A stretch of 64,000 nt of DNA from Paraburkholderia tropica (GCF_914484835.1 NZ_CAJZAR010000089.1:29175-93174), one strand, 5' to 3'. Positions 8,930 to 17,666 are shown, numbered from the stretch's first letter. Program-made: numbers and translations. The notes: a model not told the origin generated them from the sequence alone.

Positions 8930-10128
8930 TGTTCATTCTCCTTCAGCCAAGCGCGAACCAACTGGCTGTCCAAATACTCAACTAGGCGGTCGAACGGCTC
9001 ACGGATCCTGGCGTACGCGCTGCTGCTGACTTCGGATTTTGCAACGTCGTAGACCGTCGAAAGCATTGCCGCTGCTCCGACTTGCACGCTGGATTCAGGA
9101 ATAGAGATGGGGAGAACGCGTGATCCGTAAGCCTTCGTCAGCCACTCTTGAACCGCTCGCGAAAGGTCCGTGCTGCGCACCTTAGTCATGAGCACGTTAA
9201 CGAAGTCATAACGCTTGTGCGCAGAGACACCAGGCAGTTTGCTCGCCACCTCCGAAAAGAGTCGCCAGAACTGGGTCGAACTCGCGAAGTCCATTCCCTC
9301 GGGCGGGCAGGGCAGCAGAATCGCGTCGGCAGAGACTAAAGCGTTTGTGGTCAACTGACTGAGGGCGGGCGGAGTGTCGATGATAACGACGTCGTAATCA
9401 GCCAAAACCGGCTTCAACCCTTTGTTGAGAATGTCCCAAAATTCGAATTTCCGATCGCTCAAAAGCTTGGCAGGGACTTCGAATTCAGCGTCCGACAGGT
9501 AGGTCGTCGCAGGGATCAAGTCAAGGTTGTGCCAGTAAGTCGGTCGAATGGCATAACCAACCGATTCCTGCTCCCCATAAAACAAGGGAAGCAGCGTTTG
9601 ATCTTCAGGTATCTCCGTTTCCGGTGCAAAGCCACAAAGCTGCGTGGCGGAACCTTGGGGATCGCAGTCAACGACCAATACCTTCCGGCCCAGGAGCGTT
9701 AGACCTTGCGCGCAGGCAATGGAGGTTGTCGTTTTGGTGACGCCACCCTTGAAGTTAGCAATGGCATAGACGCGTGCGCGCGCACCAGTCGGCTTCGCTT
9801 GACGCTTTGCGCCACTCGTCGCCTGGATCCACTGAATCGCTTCTTCGAGCGAAAATTCCTTCGCGCGGCCAGCCCCTTTGGACGTACCTGCCGGGAGTTC
9901 GCCTTTCGTCGTGAGGTATTTCAGCTTCTGTTTGTCAATGCCGCAAAGGCTAGCTAGGCTAGCGCTTGTGAATGTCGGAGCCTTCTTGCGTGGATACGGC
10001 TCAAGCATTGCGTCACGAATCTGGTCCAGGATGTCAGCCGCCTGCCCGGAGAGCGCAACAAGGTCGTCAATTGACACTGATTGATCAACGCCGGGTAGGC
10101 GATTTGCTTGAAGGTCATTCGCGGCCAC
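8926..10128 (-). CDS. parA: ParA partition ATPase of replicon I (HTH-containing type Ia)
   Basis: Deviant Walker ATPase that positions plasmid copies. The 400-residue length and an N-terminal HTH-like segment (about 50-95, SLASLCGIDKQKLKYLTTKG, then EFSLEEAIQWIQ) mark a type Ia ParA that can repress its own promoter. KGGVTKTT at 127-134 is the Walker A' motif; VVIIDTPPALSQL and LLPCPPEGMDF follow. Upstream palindromes at 10141-10233 are the likely operator. Confidence 0.93.
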   Translation of the reverse strand: MAANDLQANRLPGVDQSVSIDDLVALSGQAADILDQIRDAMLEPYPRKKAPTFTSASLASLCGIDKQKLKYLTTKGELPAGTSKGAGRAKEFSLEEAIQWIQATSGAKRQAKPTGARARVYAIANFKGGVTKTTTSIACAQGLTLLGRKVLVVDCDPQGSATQLCGFAPETEIPEDQTLLPLFYGEQESVGYAIRPTYWHNLDLIPATTYLSDAEFEVPAKLLSDRKFEFWDILNKGLKPVLADYDVVIIDTPPALSQLTTNALVSADAILLPCPPEGMDFASSTQFWRLFSEVASKLPGVSAHKRYDFVNVLMTKVRSTDLSRAVQEWLTKAYGSRVLPISIPESSVQVGAAAMLSTVYDVAKSEVSSSAYARIREPFDRLVEYLDSQLVRAWLKENEQ

Positions 10129-10140
10129 AGTGATTTCCTG

Positions 10141-10233
10141 GTGTCTGAGTGGTTTCCCGGTTTTAGTGAAAATTCCATCTAACCGGGAGAATAATCGGTG
10201 CCTGAGTAAACTTCAAGTAAACTCTTAAGAGTT
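10141..10233. promoter_or_regulatory. Candidate parA operator region
   Basis: Upstream of parA (start 10128) lie direct repeats GTGTCTGAGT (10141) and GTGCCTGAGT (10198), an inverted pair CCCGGTT (10156-10162) and AACCGGG (10181-10187), and a perfect palindrome AACTCTT-AAGAGTT (10220-10233). The symmetric layout suits autorepression by ParA or ParB; this is inference. Confidence 0.5.
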
Positions 10234-10267
10234 CTCTGCCCTGATATCGCCTCGACGGGCCGTGGTA

Positions 10268-10283
10268 TTTCGCGCAGGCGAAA
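10268..10283. repeat. Dispersed palindrome TTTCGC-N4-GCGAAA, copy 2
   Basis: TTTCGC-GCAG-GCGAAA next to the integrase terminator. Same family as 6318 and 15184. Confidence 0.55.
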
Positions 10284-10306
10284 AAAAACCGCCCTTATCG
10301 GGCGGT
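10281..10306 (-). terminator. Rho-independent terminator of the recombinase gene
   Basis: On the minus strand, stem ACCGCCC/GGGCGGT with a 5-base loop is followed by eight T. The recombinase stop codon lies in the loop. Confidence 0.85.
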
Positions 10307-11488
10307 CTGTCGGGCACGGGCGGTGGCCAGCGCGCGTCGTGTGGGCTCATCATCCACATACTGGTTGAAGGTCCGTATGTCCGTGTGGCCCATGTTGGCC
10401 AGCGCGTCGCGCGCCTCCAGCCCCGCGCCCACGGCCGCGGCCAGCCCTTTCGCGTAGGAGTGACGCAGCCAGTGCGTCGACGCTTCGCGCAGGCGCTCGG
10501 CATCCACCGTGCGCCGTTGCACCTTCGCCCACGCCAGCGCTTCCTCGCACAGTCCCGTCACCAGCTTCCAGACCGCGGTACGGTCGCGCAGGCCTTTCCA
10601 CTGGCCGAACTTCGTGCGTCGCACCGACAGGAGCAGGGAGAGCGTTTCGCCCGGCGCCGGCACAGGCGGCAGGCCAAAGGCGATCCGGTAGGTCTGGAGC
10701 GACAGGGCGATCTCGTCGCACGGCACCCAGCGCGCCTTGCCGCCCTTGCCACGCGCCACGCGCAGCTGCCAGATCACGGGCGGCGCATCGGGGAAATCGG
10801 CCCGCAGCGCAGCGGGCACGGGCTCGATCACGACGTGGCCCATCTGGCAGGCGATTGCCTCGCTCGCGCGCAGGCCCGTGCGCTCGAACAGGTCCACCAC
10901 GAACCGGTCGCGGGCCTTGGCAAGCCGCGCGCCGCGCGTGGGCGCCGGCCGGGCGTCGATCGCCTCACGCAGCAGCGCGGTGTCGGCGGGCGACAGGAAG
11001 CGCGCCTGTTTTTCCACGACGATGCGACCGACCGTCGGCAGGCCCGCGGCGGGGTTCAGCTGGAGGTGGCCGATCTCGCACAGCCAGTCGAACAGCGACG
11101 TCACGATGCCCTGTGACTGCCCGGCGGAGGCGTCCGACAGCGGCCCGAGGAACGGACGCCAGTCGGGCGAGCCCCGGCGCACGCCGCGCGCGCGGATTGC
11201 CCACGGCGCGGGGGCCTGGAGGAAGGCGACATACGCGCTGAAGTCGTCGAGCGTCCATGCGGAGATTGGCACGCCGGTCTGTCGCGCGTACCAGAAAAGC
11301 CGCTCGGCCTCGGTGCGGTACTGCGCGAGCGTGGTCGCGGCCAGCCGTCCGCGCCCGGTCGCCTTGGCGGCGAGCCAGCGCGCCACCACCTCGGCGTCGG
11401 AAAGGTCCGGCGGCAGGATGGGGCTCGCGCGCCGGTTGGCGGGCGTGGATTCGTGGCTGGTAGCAGGAACGAGGGCGCCGTGGCTCAT
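10295..11488 (-). CDS. Tyrosine recombinase (XerC/D-like integrase)
   Basis: Site-specific recombinase, 397 residues, with the full catalytic set: Arg207 in GLRASEA, Lys251 in the beta-hairpin RGKGGKARW, His339 and Arg342 in THWLRHSYAKGL, His368 in MGHTDI, and the nucleophile Tyr377 in FNQY. The N-terminal SAM-like core-binding domain spans about 30-150. It sits head-to-tail upstream of parA, so resolving plasmid dimers or integrating replicon I into a larger plasmid are both plausible jobs. No attachment site was identified with confidence. Confidence 0.9.
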   Translation of the reverse strand: MSHGALVPATSHESTPANRRASPILPPDLSDAEVVARWLAAKATGRGRLAATTLAQYRTEAERLFWYARQTGVPISAWTLDDFSAYVAFLQAPAPWAIRARGVRRGSPDWRPFLGPLSDASAGQSQGIVTSLFDWLCEIGHLQLNPAAGLPTVGRIVVEKQARFLSPADTALLREAIDARPAPTRGARLAKARDRFVVDLFERTGLRASEAIACQMGHVVIEPVPAALRADFPDAPPVIWQLRVARGKGGKARWVPCDEIALSLQTYRIAFGLPPVPAPGETLSLLLSVRRTKFGQWKGLRDRTAVWKLVTGLCEEALAWAKVQRRTVDAERLREASTHWLRHSYAKGLAAAVGAGLEARDALANMGHTDIRTFNQYVDDEPTRRALATARARQTAR

Positions 11489-11494
11489 GGTGCG

Positions 11495-12184
11495 TTACTG
11501 GCCAAGATAGAAACCGATTTTATAAATACAGGTTGCGGTCGCGGCCGTCGCGAGGGCGAACGGAACGGCCATGTCGACGCCCACGCGCGACGCCACTGCT
11601 GCGCGCCAGATTGCGCGCAGCATCAGCTGATGGCGCGTCTTGGCATTGAGAGCAAAACTCGGCATTCTGTCATCGGAGCGGCCGTACTGCTGGCCGCCTT
11701 CCCATCGCGCGAAAATCGACGTATTGACTACGCCAGACCACCACGGCTCGTATTCGTCGCGGCCCAAGGAGATGTCCACCGAGACGTCCCGCAGCGGCCC
11801 GTTCTCCCTGAGCTGCGCTATGAGTCCGTCGTGCATGAATTCTTCGGCGGCAGCAAAGCTGGTCACCGCAGTTCCGCGCATCACATAGCCAGCAATCTCC
11901 GCTTTAAGGTGCGCCTTGACCAGGCTGGAACGAAGACTCTGAAACAAGCCGTTGACCGCCTCCAGTTCCGCTTCTGTATCCGATGCGTAGCGCCAGCGCA
12001 GGAACATGTAGACGAGCGTGGCGGATAGGGCGAGCCAGACCTTGAGCGGGCTGACGTTGCCGACCTGCGCGAAGCCGAGCAGATTGCCGGTGGGCGTGAA
12101 GGTCAGGTGGAAGAAGGCGATCGCGAGGATGGCGGCGGAGAGGGCGACGACGTTGCGCCGCAGCTTGTCCGGGGTGTCGTCCAT
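11495..12184 (-). CDS. Unknown membrane protein
   Basis: 229 residues. Hydrophobic helices at about 11-31, 45-62 and 205-225. The middle is soluble (about 70-200) and contains WWSGVVNTSIFARWEGGQQYGRS. Starts ATG at 12184; ends 6 bases before the recombinase start, so the two may be cotranscribed. Not recognised as a family. Confidence 0.65.
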   Translation of the reverse strand: MDDTPDKLRRNVVALSAAILAIAFFHLTFTPTGNLLGFAQVGNVSPLKVWLALSATLVYMFLRWRYASDTEAELEAVNGLFQSLRSSLVKAHLKAEIAGYVMRGTAVTSFAAAEEFMHDGLIAQLRENGPLRDVSVDISLGRDEYEPWWSGVVNTSIFARWEGGQQYGRSDDRMPSFALNAKTRHQLMLRAIWRAAVASRVGVDMAVPFALATAATATCIYKIGFYLGQ

Positions 12185-12321
12185 GGTCTATCTGTTTTTC
12201 TGGGCTTCTCGAGGGCAGGAATAGGCTGTTCAACCGGGAGAGAGCATATCCCAAACTGCGCCACATTATGGGGATAATGTTGCCTAGCGTTGTATCGAAT
12301 CGTGGAAACGCTGGTAAATAT

Positions 12322-12342
12322 GATTCTCGCCGTGCGAGAATC
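12322..12342. promoter_or_regulatory. Palindrome upstream of the PIN-domain gene
   Basis: Perfect inverted repeat GATTCTCG-CCGTG-CGAGAATC ending 31 bases before the preferred PIN gene start. Possible operator or leader hairpin. Confidence 0.5.
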
Positions 12343-12372
12343 GGATCGTCACCGACCTCCTGCGTGCACCCT

Positions 12373-13530
12373 ATGGACGAACAAATCCACAACCTGATCC
12401 TTGCCGGTGAAATCACCGCGCTGACCATCGACACGTCGGTCTTCAACAAGCTCGGCCTGAAACTGGAAAGTGGGCTGCTCGCCCAGCTCGGACAGTTTCG
12501 CGAAGGCGAGTTCGAACTTGTCATCGCGAACACGGTAGCCAACGAGGTGAAGCGGCATCTCGCCGACCACGCGACGGCGGCGACGAAGGCCTTACGCAAT
12601 GCGTTGGAACTGACCGCTAAGCATCAGGCGCTAAACCCCGCGCATCAGGCTGAACTGACTGGCCTGAGCAAACTCGCCGCCGCTGACGATCATGTGCGCG
12701 CACACAAGCGGTTCGACGACTGGGCAGAGCGCGCAGGTGCGGAAGTGATCCACGAAAATGACTTTGCCTCGATCGGTGAGGTCATGCGCCGCTACGAGGC
12801 GGGTGAGCCGCCGTTCGCGGAAACGGGGGACAAGAAGCAGGAGTTTCCGGATGCGGTGGCATTGTCGACGCTCGAAGGTTGGGCGGAGGAAAACGACACC
12901 CGAATCCTGGCGGTCGCACAGGACAACGACTGGAAACGCTACGGTGCCCAGTCGAAACGCCTTGTTGTTGTCGACGATCTTGCGGACGCGCTGTCGACCA
13001 TTCAGGGATTGGGCGAGGCACGCGTACCTGCGGTGCGGCTGGCGAAGCAATTTGTTGCTGGTGATGAGCTGGGGCTGCAAGCAGCTGTGCTAGACGCGGT
13101 GCGCCGTCAGGTCGACAAGTTCGAATTCAGCGTGGAAGCAGACTCCCAGTTCGCGGTGGAGGAGGAAGGCGTTGAGGCAACGGTTGACGATATCAGCCTC
13201 GATATTCCCGATGCAACTGGAGCCACGCTGGATACGATCTCACATGAAGACGGGGAGGCGGTCGTCAAGTTGAGCGGGACCGCTTCTTTGAGCGTCGACG
13301 TGCAATTCAGCTTTGACAAATTTGACAGCGTTGATCGCGATTACGTTGGGATGGGTACCGCCACCATTCCTGAGGACGTTGAAATTGACTTCGAGGTCTT
13401 AGTGACCGTCCTGATCGACGGGGACGGTTTGACTCTGGATGAGGTCGAATTGCTGCCGGCGACGCACCACCTAGAGTTCAACGACATCGTGCCGGACTGG
13501 ATGAACGATCCCGACAACTTTGACCATTGA
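12373..13530 (+). CDS. PIN-domain protein (DUF4935-like), putative ribonuclease
   Basis: 385 residues from the ATG at 12373 (MDEQIHNL); an in-frame ATG at 12268 is possible but would put the upstream palindrome inside the gene. Residues about 10-185 form a PIN fold: first acid in ITALTIDTSVFNK, later acids in FPDAVALSTLEGWAEE and AVAQDNDWKRY. The acidic C-terminal half (about 230-385) is beta-rich and of unknown role. PIN proteins cut RNA and often act as toxins or defence effectors, but no antitoxin partner is seen next to it. Confidence 0.7.
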   Translation: MDEQIHNLILAGEITALTIDTSVFNKLGLKLESGLLAQLGQFREGEFELVIANTVANEVKRHLADHATAATKALRNALELTAKHQALNPAHQAELTGLSKLAAADDHVRAHKRFDDWAERAGAEVIHENDFASIGEVMRRYEAGEPPFAETGDKKQEFPDAVALSTLEGWAEENDTRILAVAQDNDWKRYGAQSKRLVVVDDLADALSTIQGLGEARVPAVRLAKQFVAGDELGLQAAVLDAVRRQVDKFEFSVEADSQFAVEEEGVEATVDDISLDIPDATGATLDTISHEDGEAVVKLSGTASLSVDVQFSFDKFDSVDRDYVGMGTATIPEDVEIDFEVLVTVLIDGDGLTLDEVELLPATHHLEFNDIVPDWMNDPDNFDH

Positions 13531-13537
13531 GGCGTGA

Positions 13538-13921
13538 ATGAGTGCACGTTTTCAACTGGTCGTGATTGCCCTGCCGCCCGATCTCCCGCCCGAGGCAGTG
13601 CCCGAACAGGTGCGGGCACTGGTTGCCGCGTGCTGGGCTGGCATGAGCCGCGCGCAGCTGCTCGACCGCGCACGGCGTTTCGCGCTGCGTGCCTCGATGT
13701 GTCCCCTCGCGGGCCTCGCGCCAGACGGATGCGCGCGCTTCGCACTGCGTCTCGCGCTGCCCGATCCGTTGGCCGATGCCGTGCCGTCCACCGTGGCCGC
13801 AGCCGCCGTCATTGAGCTCATTGCACACGTGCGCCGCCTCGCCCGTCGCCGGGCGGGCGCGCGGCGCGCGAAGGTGTCGCTGCCGCCCGCGCGCGACGCG
13901 CGGCAGATGGGGCTTTTCTGA
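13538..13921 (+). CDS. Unknown small protein
   Basis: 127 residues, Ala/Arg rich, basic C-terminus ending GLF. Begins 7 bases after the PIN gene stop and is followed closely by the coiled-coil gene, so the three form a likely operon. Not recognised. Confidence 0.55.
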   Translation: MSARFQLVVIALPPDLPPEAVPEQVRALVAACWAGMSRAQLLDRARRFALRASMCPLAGLAPDGCARFALRLALPDPLADAVPSTVAAAAVIELIAHVRRLARRRAGARRAKVSLPPARDARQMGLF

Positions 13922-13934
13922 TGGAGGGTGCGAT

Positions 13935-14804
13935 ATGGGCCGCCCACGACTGACCTGGACCGATGCGCAGGTGCGCGCACTGCTCACCATGCTGCCCGCG
14001 TTCGACCGGGATTTCCCGCAGGACAATGCGGCGTTTCTCGATGCGCTGATCGCGGAACTACGCCTGATGACCGGCCGGATCTTCGGCGCGACGGCCTACG
14101 ACAACATTCTGCGCAACATCGCGCCGCAGGCGGGCGTCATGCGCCGCCCCAGTTCCGCGACGATCCAGCAGGCAGTGGCACGTGCCCACGCGTTGACGCC
14201 CGAAGTGTGCGGGCACGCCGATGGGCACGCCACGGCGCCCGGCGGAGGATCGGGCGGACTCGATGTCGAAACCGTTCGCCAGACGCTCGCGCCCGTCGTG
14301 CGTGCCGCGCTCGCCCCGCTGCACGCGATGCTCGCGGAAGGCGCGGGCACTGCGGCGCGCGATGTGCGTAGCGGGGAAACAGAAGGGCGGGGCAGCGAAA
14401 CGGAACTGTTGCTCACACGCGCGGCACTCGACGATGCCCACGCCCGCATCCGGCGGCTTGAGGCCGAACGCGCGGAACTCCAGCGCGAGCTAGGCGCCGC
14501 GCAGAGCGCGCGAGACCTGGCCGGTCAGCACGTCCAGGCCATGATGGGCGGACTGCTGGACGCGATCGGTGCGGCCGGCGTGGGCGCGAAGGATCTCGCC
14601 GATACTGCGCGGCGCCTCGCGGGCACCGAACAGTTTCTCAAGCTCCAGAACGATGCGGTGCGTCAGCAGGCCACGGCCGTGACCGATGCGCTGCGCGCGC
14701 AGAACGCTTCGCTGCGCGAGCGGGTGGACCATCTGCTGATCGAAAACGACCAGTACCGGCGCACGTTGGGCCGGCAGCGCGCAGGTGCGTCCGGGACGCC
14801 ATGA
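13935..14804 (+). CDS. Coiled-coil protein of unknown function, KfrA-like layout
   Basis: 289 residues, ATG at 13935 with GGAGGG 6 bases upstream. A folded N-terminus (about 1-95, WTDAQVRALLTMLPAF, then FGATAYDNILRNIAPQAG) is followed by a Gly-rich linker and a long heptad-rich coiled coil (about 150-280). A small DNA-binding head with a long coil is how KfrA plasmid proteins are built, but the head does not clearly match KfrA, so function stays open. Confidence 0.6.
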   Translation: MGRPRLTWTDAQVRALLTMLPAFDRDFPQDNAAFLDALIAELRLMTGRIFGATAYDNILRNIAPQAGVMRRPSSATIQQAVARAHALTPEVCGHADGHATAPGGGSGGLDVETVRQTLAPVVRAALAPLHAMLAEGAGTAARDVRSGETEGRGSETELLLTRAALDDAHARIRRLEAERAELQRELGAAQSARDLAGQHVQAMMGGLLDAIGAAGVGAKDLADTARRLAGTEQFLKLQNDAVRQQATAVTDALRAQNASLRERVDHLLIENDQYRRTLGRQRAGASGTP

Positions 14805-14946
14805 CGGAAGCCCGAAACGTCACTGCAAGGCAGTCGGACAGCCCTGTACGGTCATTCACGGTTGAACTGAAACCTAGACAGTTTCATATGAATTCACGGC
14901 GCGCGCCCGCGGTAGACTGGATCTTCCAACGTCAGGAGAGCCCGCC

Positions 14947-15135
14947 ATGCCGAAATACCGCGTTCAGCAATTCCACCAGAGCGAGGACGAATTCCTCGAA
15001 CTCGGTGGCCTTCAGACACTCGACCTGACCACCGACGAAGAAACCACGCTGCTTGAGCACGACGGCGAAATTACCTGGGTCGAAACGCGGCGCGGGTATT
15101 TCGCGCTGGCGAGCGAGGAACCCGTCGACGAGTGA
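14947..15135 (+). CDS. Small acidic protein of unknown function
   Basis: 62 residues, MPKYRVQQFHQSEDEF start, CAGGAGA 10 bases upstream. Acidic, no membrane segment, no recognised motif. Confidence 0.6.
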   Translation: MPKYRVQQFHQSEDEFLELGGLQTLDLTTDEETTLLEHDGEITWVETRRGYFALASEEPVDE

Positions 15136-15183
15136 GCGGGCAGGCTCACGGTGCTCCGTTGACCCTGGACCGAACGCAACCGG

Positions 15184-15201
15184 TTTTCGCCCGCGCGAAA
15201 A
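15184..15201. repeat. Dispersed palindrome TTTTCGC-N4-GCGAAAA, copy 3
   Basis: TTTTCGC-CCGC-GCGAAAA in the convergent gap 15136-15210. Could end transcription from either side; same family as 6318 and 10268. Confidence 0.55.
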
Positions 15202-15210
15202 TCGCCTCAG

Positions 15211-15504
15211 TTATTTTTGTGCCGCGCTGTCCATCAGGCTGTCCAGCAGTGCCTGTTGTCTCGGGGTCGCCGGGTCGCTCAGGCAGGGCTCGGCATCGAG
15301 CTCCCGGTTGAAACACTCCCAGACGCTATGCGGGATCGCGCCGCCGTGCGGACTGAGGAAATGCCGCACCTGATTTGCGCGCGAGATCGTCGATCTCAGG
15401 CGGTGGATTTCCCATAGCAGCTCGAGGACAAGCGGGCCGGGCTCGGCGTCCCAGATTTCCGCGAGGCGTGCGGCCGTGAGGGCAGGGCGATGACGATGGC
15501 TCAT
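15211..15504 (-). CDS. Small protein divergent from the SRAP gene, SOS-linked
   Basis: 97 residues from MSHRHRPALTAARLAEIW. No recognised domain. Its start lies 13 bases downstream (minus strand) of a LexA-type box, so it probably belongs to the SOS response. The ribosome site is weak. A longer frame to 15630 would cross the SOS box and is less likely. Confidence 0.55.
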   Translation of the reverse strand: MSHRHRPALTAARLAEIWDAEPGPLVLELLWEIHRLRSTISRANQVRHFLSPHGGAIPHSVWECFNRELDAEPCLSDPATPRQQALLDSLMDSAAQK

Positions 15505-15516
15505 GACAAAACCCGG

Positions 15517-15538
15517 ATACTGTGTTTTTATACAGTAT
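15517..15538. promoter_or_regulatory. LexA-type SOS box
   Basis: ATACTGT-N8-ACAGTAT, a perfect CTGT-N8-ACAG LexA operator with extended symmetry. It lies between the divergent 15504 gene and the SRAP gene and overlaps AT-rich promoter sequence. Indicates DNA-damage control. Confidence 0.8.
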
Positions 15539-15647
15539 AGATTGTCGCGCCGCCCGACGGTAGGCCTTCTTCCTGGATCATGGGTCCGGGCTGCGAAGCG
15601 GCCAGACCGAACAATCTCACAGATTGGCAATTTTGCCCGGGAGGGGT

Positions 15648-16316
15648 ATGTGCACGAATTACGCTGCGGCGCGCCGCGATCAACTTTTCAAGCACTTCGG
15701 AACGGAGCCACCGGATAGCCCCTGGCGGGATGAAATCTACAAGGACTATCCCGCGCCGATCATCCGCCGGATTGACGGCGCGTCGCGCGCAAGCCTTGCG
15801 ACGTTTGGGATCGTGCCACGCAAGCACATTCCACCGGGCGTAAAGGTCTTCGACACGATGAACGCGCGCGCCGAAACCGTTGGCGAAAAACGCAGCTTCA
15901 GCGGCGCGTGGAAGAAACAACAACTCTGCCTGATCGCGTGTGACGCGTTCTACGAACCGGATTACGAAACGGGAAAAGCGGTGCGCTGGCGCATCGGCAT
16001 GGCTGATGGATCGCCATTTGCAATCGCCGGCCTGTGGCGCGAGTGGACAGAAGAAGAGGGCAAGGTGGCCTCGTTCACGATGCTGACGCTCAATGCCGAT
16101 GATCACCCGCTCATGCGCCGCTTTCATCGACCAGGCAGCGAGAAGCGGTCCGTCGTGATCGTGCCACCAGACGAGTACGCCAACTGGCTCGACTGCCGGT
16201 CGACCGATGAAGCGCGCTCGTTTCTGCGACTGCCCCCGCCGGAATTGATGCGGGCAGAGCCATGCCCAGCACCGCAGCGCGCCACCAGAGCAGCGGGGAA
16301 AGCAGACCAGGCGTAA
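15648..16316 (+). CDS. SRAP-domain protein (YedK/HMCES-like abasic site shield)
   Basis: Forms a covalent link with abasic sites in single-stranded DNA through the catalytic Cys2 exposed after Met removal (MCTNYAA). 222 residues, start chosen by GGGAGGGGT just upstream. Further family signs are the NARAET motif (about 72-77), the CDAFYEPDYE segment where most members have GFYEW, and the active His in DDHPLMRR. Proteins of this family guard ssDNA, which fits a plasmid that enters cells as a single strand. Sits downstream of an SOS box. Confidence 0.88.
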   Translation: MCTNYAAARRDQLFKHFGTEPPDSPWRDEIYKDYPAPIIRRIDGASRASLATFGIVPRKHIPPGVKVFDTMNARAETVGEKRSFSGAWKKQQLCLIACDAFYEPDYETGKAVRWRIGMADGSPFAIAGLWREWTEEEGKVASFTMLTLNADDHPLMRRFHRPGSEKRSVVIVPPDEYANWLDCRSTDEARSFLRLPPPELMRAEPCPAPQRATRAAGKADQA

Positions 16317-16343
16317 TAAAAAAGCCGACCCGGGTCGGCTTTG
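16317..16343. terminator. Bidirectional terminator
   Basis: AAAGCCGACC-CG-GGTCGGCTTT (16321-16342) flanked by an A-run and TTTG. Separates the SRAP gene from the convergent toxin-antitoxin pair. Confidence 0.8.
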
Positions 16344-16414
16344 TAAACGTGGACGCGTCTGCGGTAATCAAAACGGCGTCACTGGCTCACGAGTTTTTAG
16401 CGGGAAGGCCGTCG

Positions 16415-16738
16415 TTACAGGATGGCCTCAAGTCCCTTTCTGTCGATAAGGTTCAGCAGCTTCGCTGCTGTACCGTTCGGCTTTTTTGCGCCGCCTTCCC
16501 AGCTACGCACAGTTGAAGCGCTTGTGTTGATGGCGGCGGCCAGGACGGTCTGGCTGAGTTTCAGCTTTTCCCGAAGGGCGCGCACAGCGGCAGCATCGTA
16601 GTCTGGCACCGGTTCAAGGCACAGAGCGTCGTACTCTGCCATGCGGCGCTTGGTGATCAGGCCGGCGCGGTGGAGGTCGCCAGCCGATTCGTGTACAGCC
16701 TCGAGCAGACGGCTGCGCGGTTTTGCTTTATTTGCCAT
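16415..16738 (-). CDS. HigA-like antitoxin (XRE HTH)
   Basis: 107 residues. C-terminal HTH at about 55-100 (LREKLKLSQTVLAAAINTSASTVRSWEGGAKKP), the usual XRE layout of HigA/MqsA-type antitoxins. Start overlaps the toxin gene by 11 bases, toxin first, as in higBA. Likely represses its own promoter through the palindrome at 17110. Confidence 0.82.
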   Translation of the reverse strand: MANKAKPRSRLLEAVHESAGDLHRAGLITKRRMAEYDALCLEPVPDYDAAAVRALREKLKLSQTVLAAAINTSASTVRSWEGGAKKPNGTAAKLLNLIDRKGLEAIL

Positions 16739-17105
16739 GACAAATCTCCGTTAAAGCGCCGTCCGCCACGGTTGCGTCCAGTTGCTGTGAGGTCCGGCTT
16801 AGATAGTCGTGCGCCAACTTTTGCAGTGCCTCAAGTTCAGCCGCACTGATATTGTCTCGCTCGTTCTTCTCAAAACCAAAGACGAAAAACCATCGACTAC
16901 CCCGGTTCGTGGCGACCAGCGTTCGAGTGCCACCGGACTTGCCACGTCCAGGCAATGCCACCCTTTTTTTCACCACATGACCACCAAGGTCGGCGTCAAT
17001 CAGTCCCGCCACCATTTCTGCGACCGCGGCGCATAGCAGCTGATCAGTGAGCCCCGCCTTGCGCATCCAGCGGTCGAAATGCCGTGTTTTGAAGACTCGT
17101 CTCAT
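16728..17105 (-). CDS. HigB/RelE-type toxin
   Basis: 125 residues, COG4737-like RelE-superfamily toxin: N-terminal FKTRHFDRWMRKAGLTD, then GKSGGTRTLVATNRGSRWFFVFGFEKNERDNIS. These toxins cut mRNA, usually at the ribosome. Gene order (toxin then HTH antitoxin) and overlap support a plasmid-maintenance toxin-antitoxin unit. Confidence 0.82.
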   Translation of the reverse strand: MRRVFKTRHFDRWMRKAGLTDQLLCAAVAEMVAGLIDADLGGHVVKKRVALPGRGKSGGTRTLVATNRGSRWFFVFGFEKNERDNISAAELEALQKLAHDYLSRTSQQLDATVADGALTEICHGK

Positions 17106-17109
17106 GGAT

Positions 17110-17138
17110 CAAAGTATAACACTGAGTAGCATACTTTG
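17110..17138. promoter_or_regulatory. Operator of the toxin-antitoxin operon
   Basis: CAAAGTAT (17110-17117) and ATACTTTG (17131-17138) form an inverted repeat starting 5 bases upstream of the toxin start codon. Fits antitoxin autorepression. Confidence 0.7.
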
Positions 17139-17208
17139 AAAGTGCTCGGTTGCCGTCGCTTACGTGCAGGTCGACAACTATCGGGGGAAGGGCGGTACGG
17201 AGGACGCG

Positions 17209-17423
17209 CAAAAAAAAAGCGCGCCGAGGCGCGCATGCTCCCAAGGCGAATCCCGAAGGACCCGCAATCGATGAAATCACGGCTTGCGTGAAAAGCGGAA
17301 GCAATCCGGCGATTCTACCGGACGACGCTGAAGCTGCAAAAACTCATTTAAACATTCCGTTAACTTTCTGCCACGCAGTGCCGGTGTTCTGTTGTGTCAC
17401 GCGCGCCGGGACGCTGTGACACA
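17209..17423. other. Gene-free stretch with two inverted repeats
   Basis: The gap 17139-17558 holds no convincing gene. It contains an A-run plus GCGCGCC-GA-GGCGCGC hairpin (17209-17234), a terminator for minus-strand reading, and TGTGTCAC-N15-GTGACACA (17393-17423), a possible protein site upstream of parA of module II. Confidence 0.5.
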
Positions 17424-17558
17424 GGGCCGCGGTTGTCCGCTAAAACGAGGCCTGATGATCGGAGACGCGCGCCGCTTGCCCTGCCAAAAATCCAACAAAT
17501 ACTTTCCCATAATTTCAGGCGCGGAAGAATTCATTGCGGCCGGAAATTACGCATCTCG

Positions 17559-17612
17559 CCCATAACAAATACAAGTGTATGCCTTGTATTTGTTATGGGG
17601 GCCTGGTAAAGT
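17559..17612 (+). promoter_or_regulatory. parA (module II) promoter with ACAAG-N7-CTTGT operator
   Basis: A 17-base perfect inverted repeat (arms 17559-17575 and 17583-17599, 7-base loop) contains ACAAG-N7-CTTGT (17571-17587). The -35 TTGTAT (17584-17589), 17-base spacer and -10 TAAAGT (17607-17612) overlap it. The same architecture drives the leading-region genes at 23-32 kb. Confidence 0.75.
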
Positions 17613-17666
17613 AGTTCCCAAGTTGGTGGAGCGATCTTCCGCCAACACGTTACGGGACCACACACC

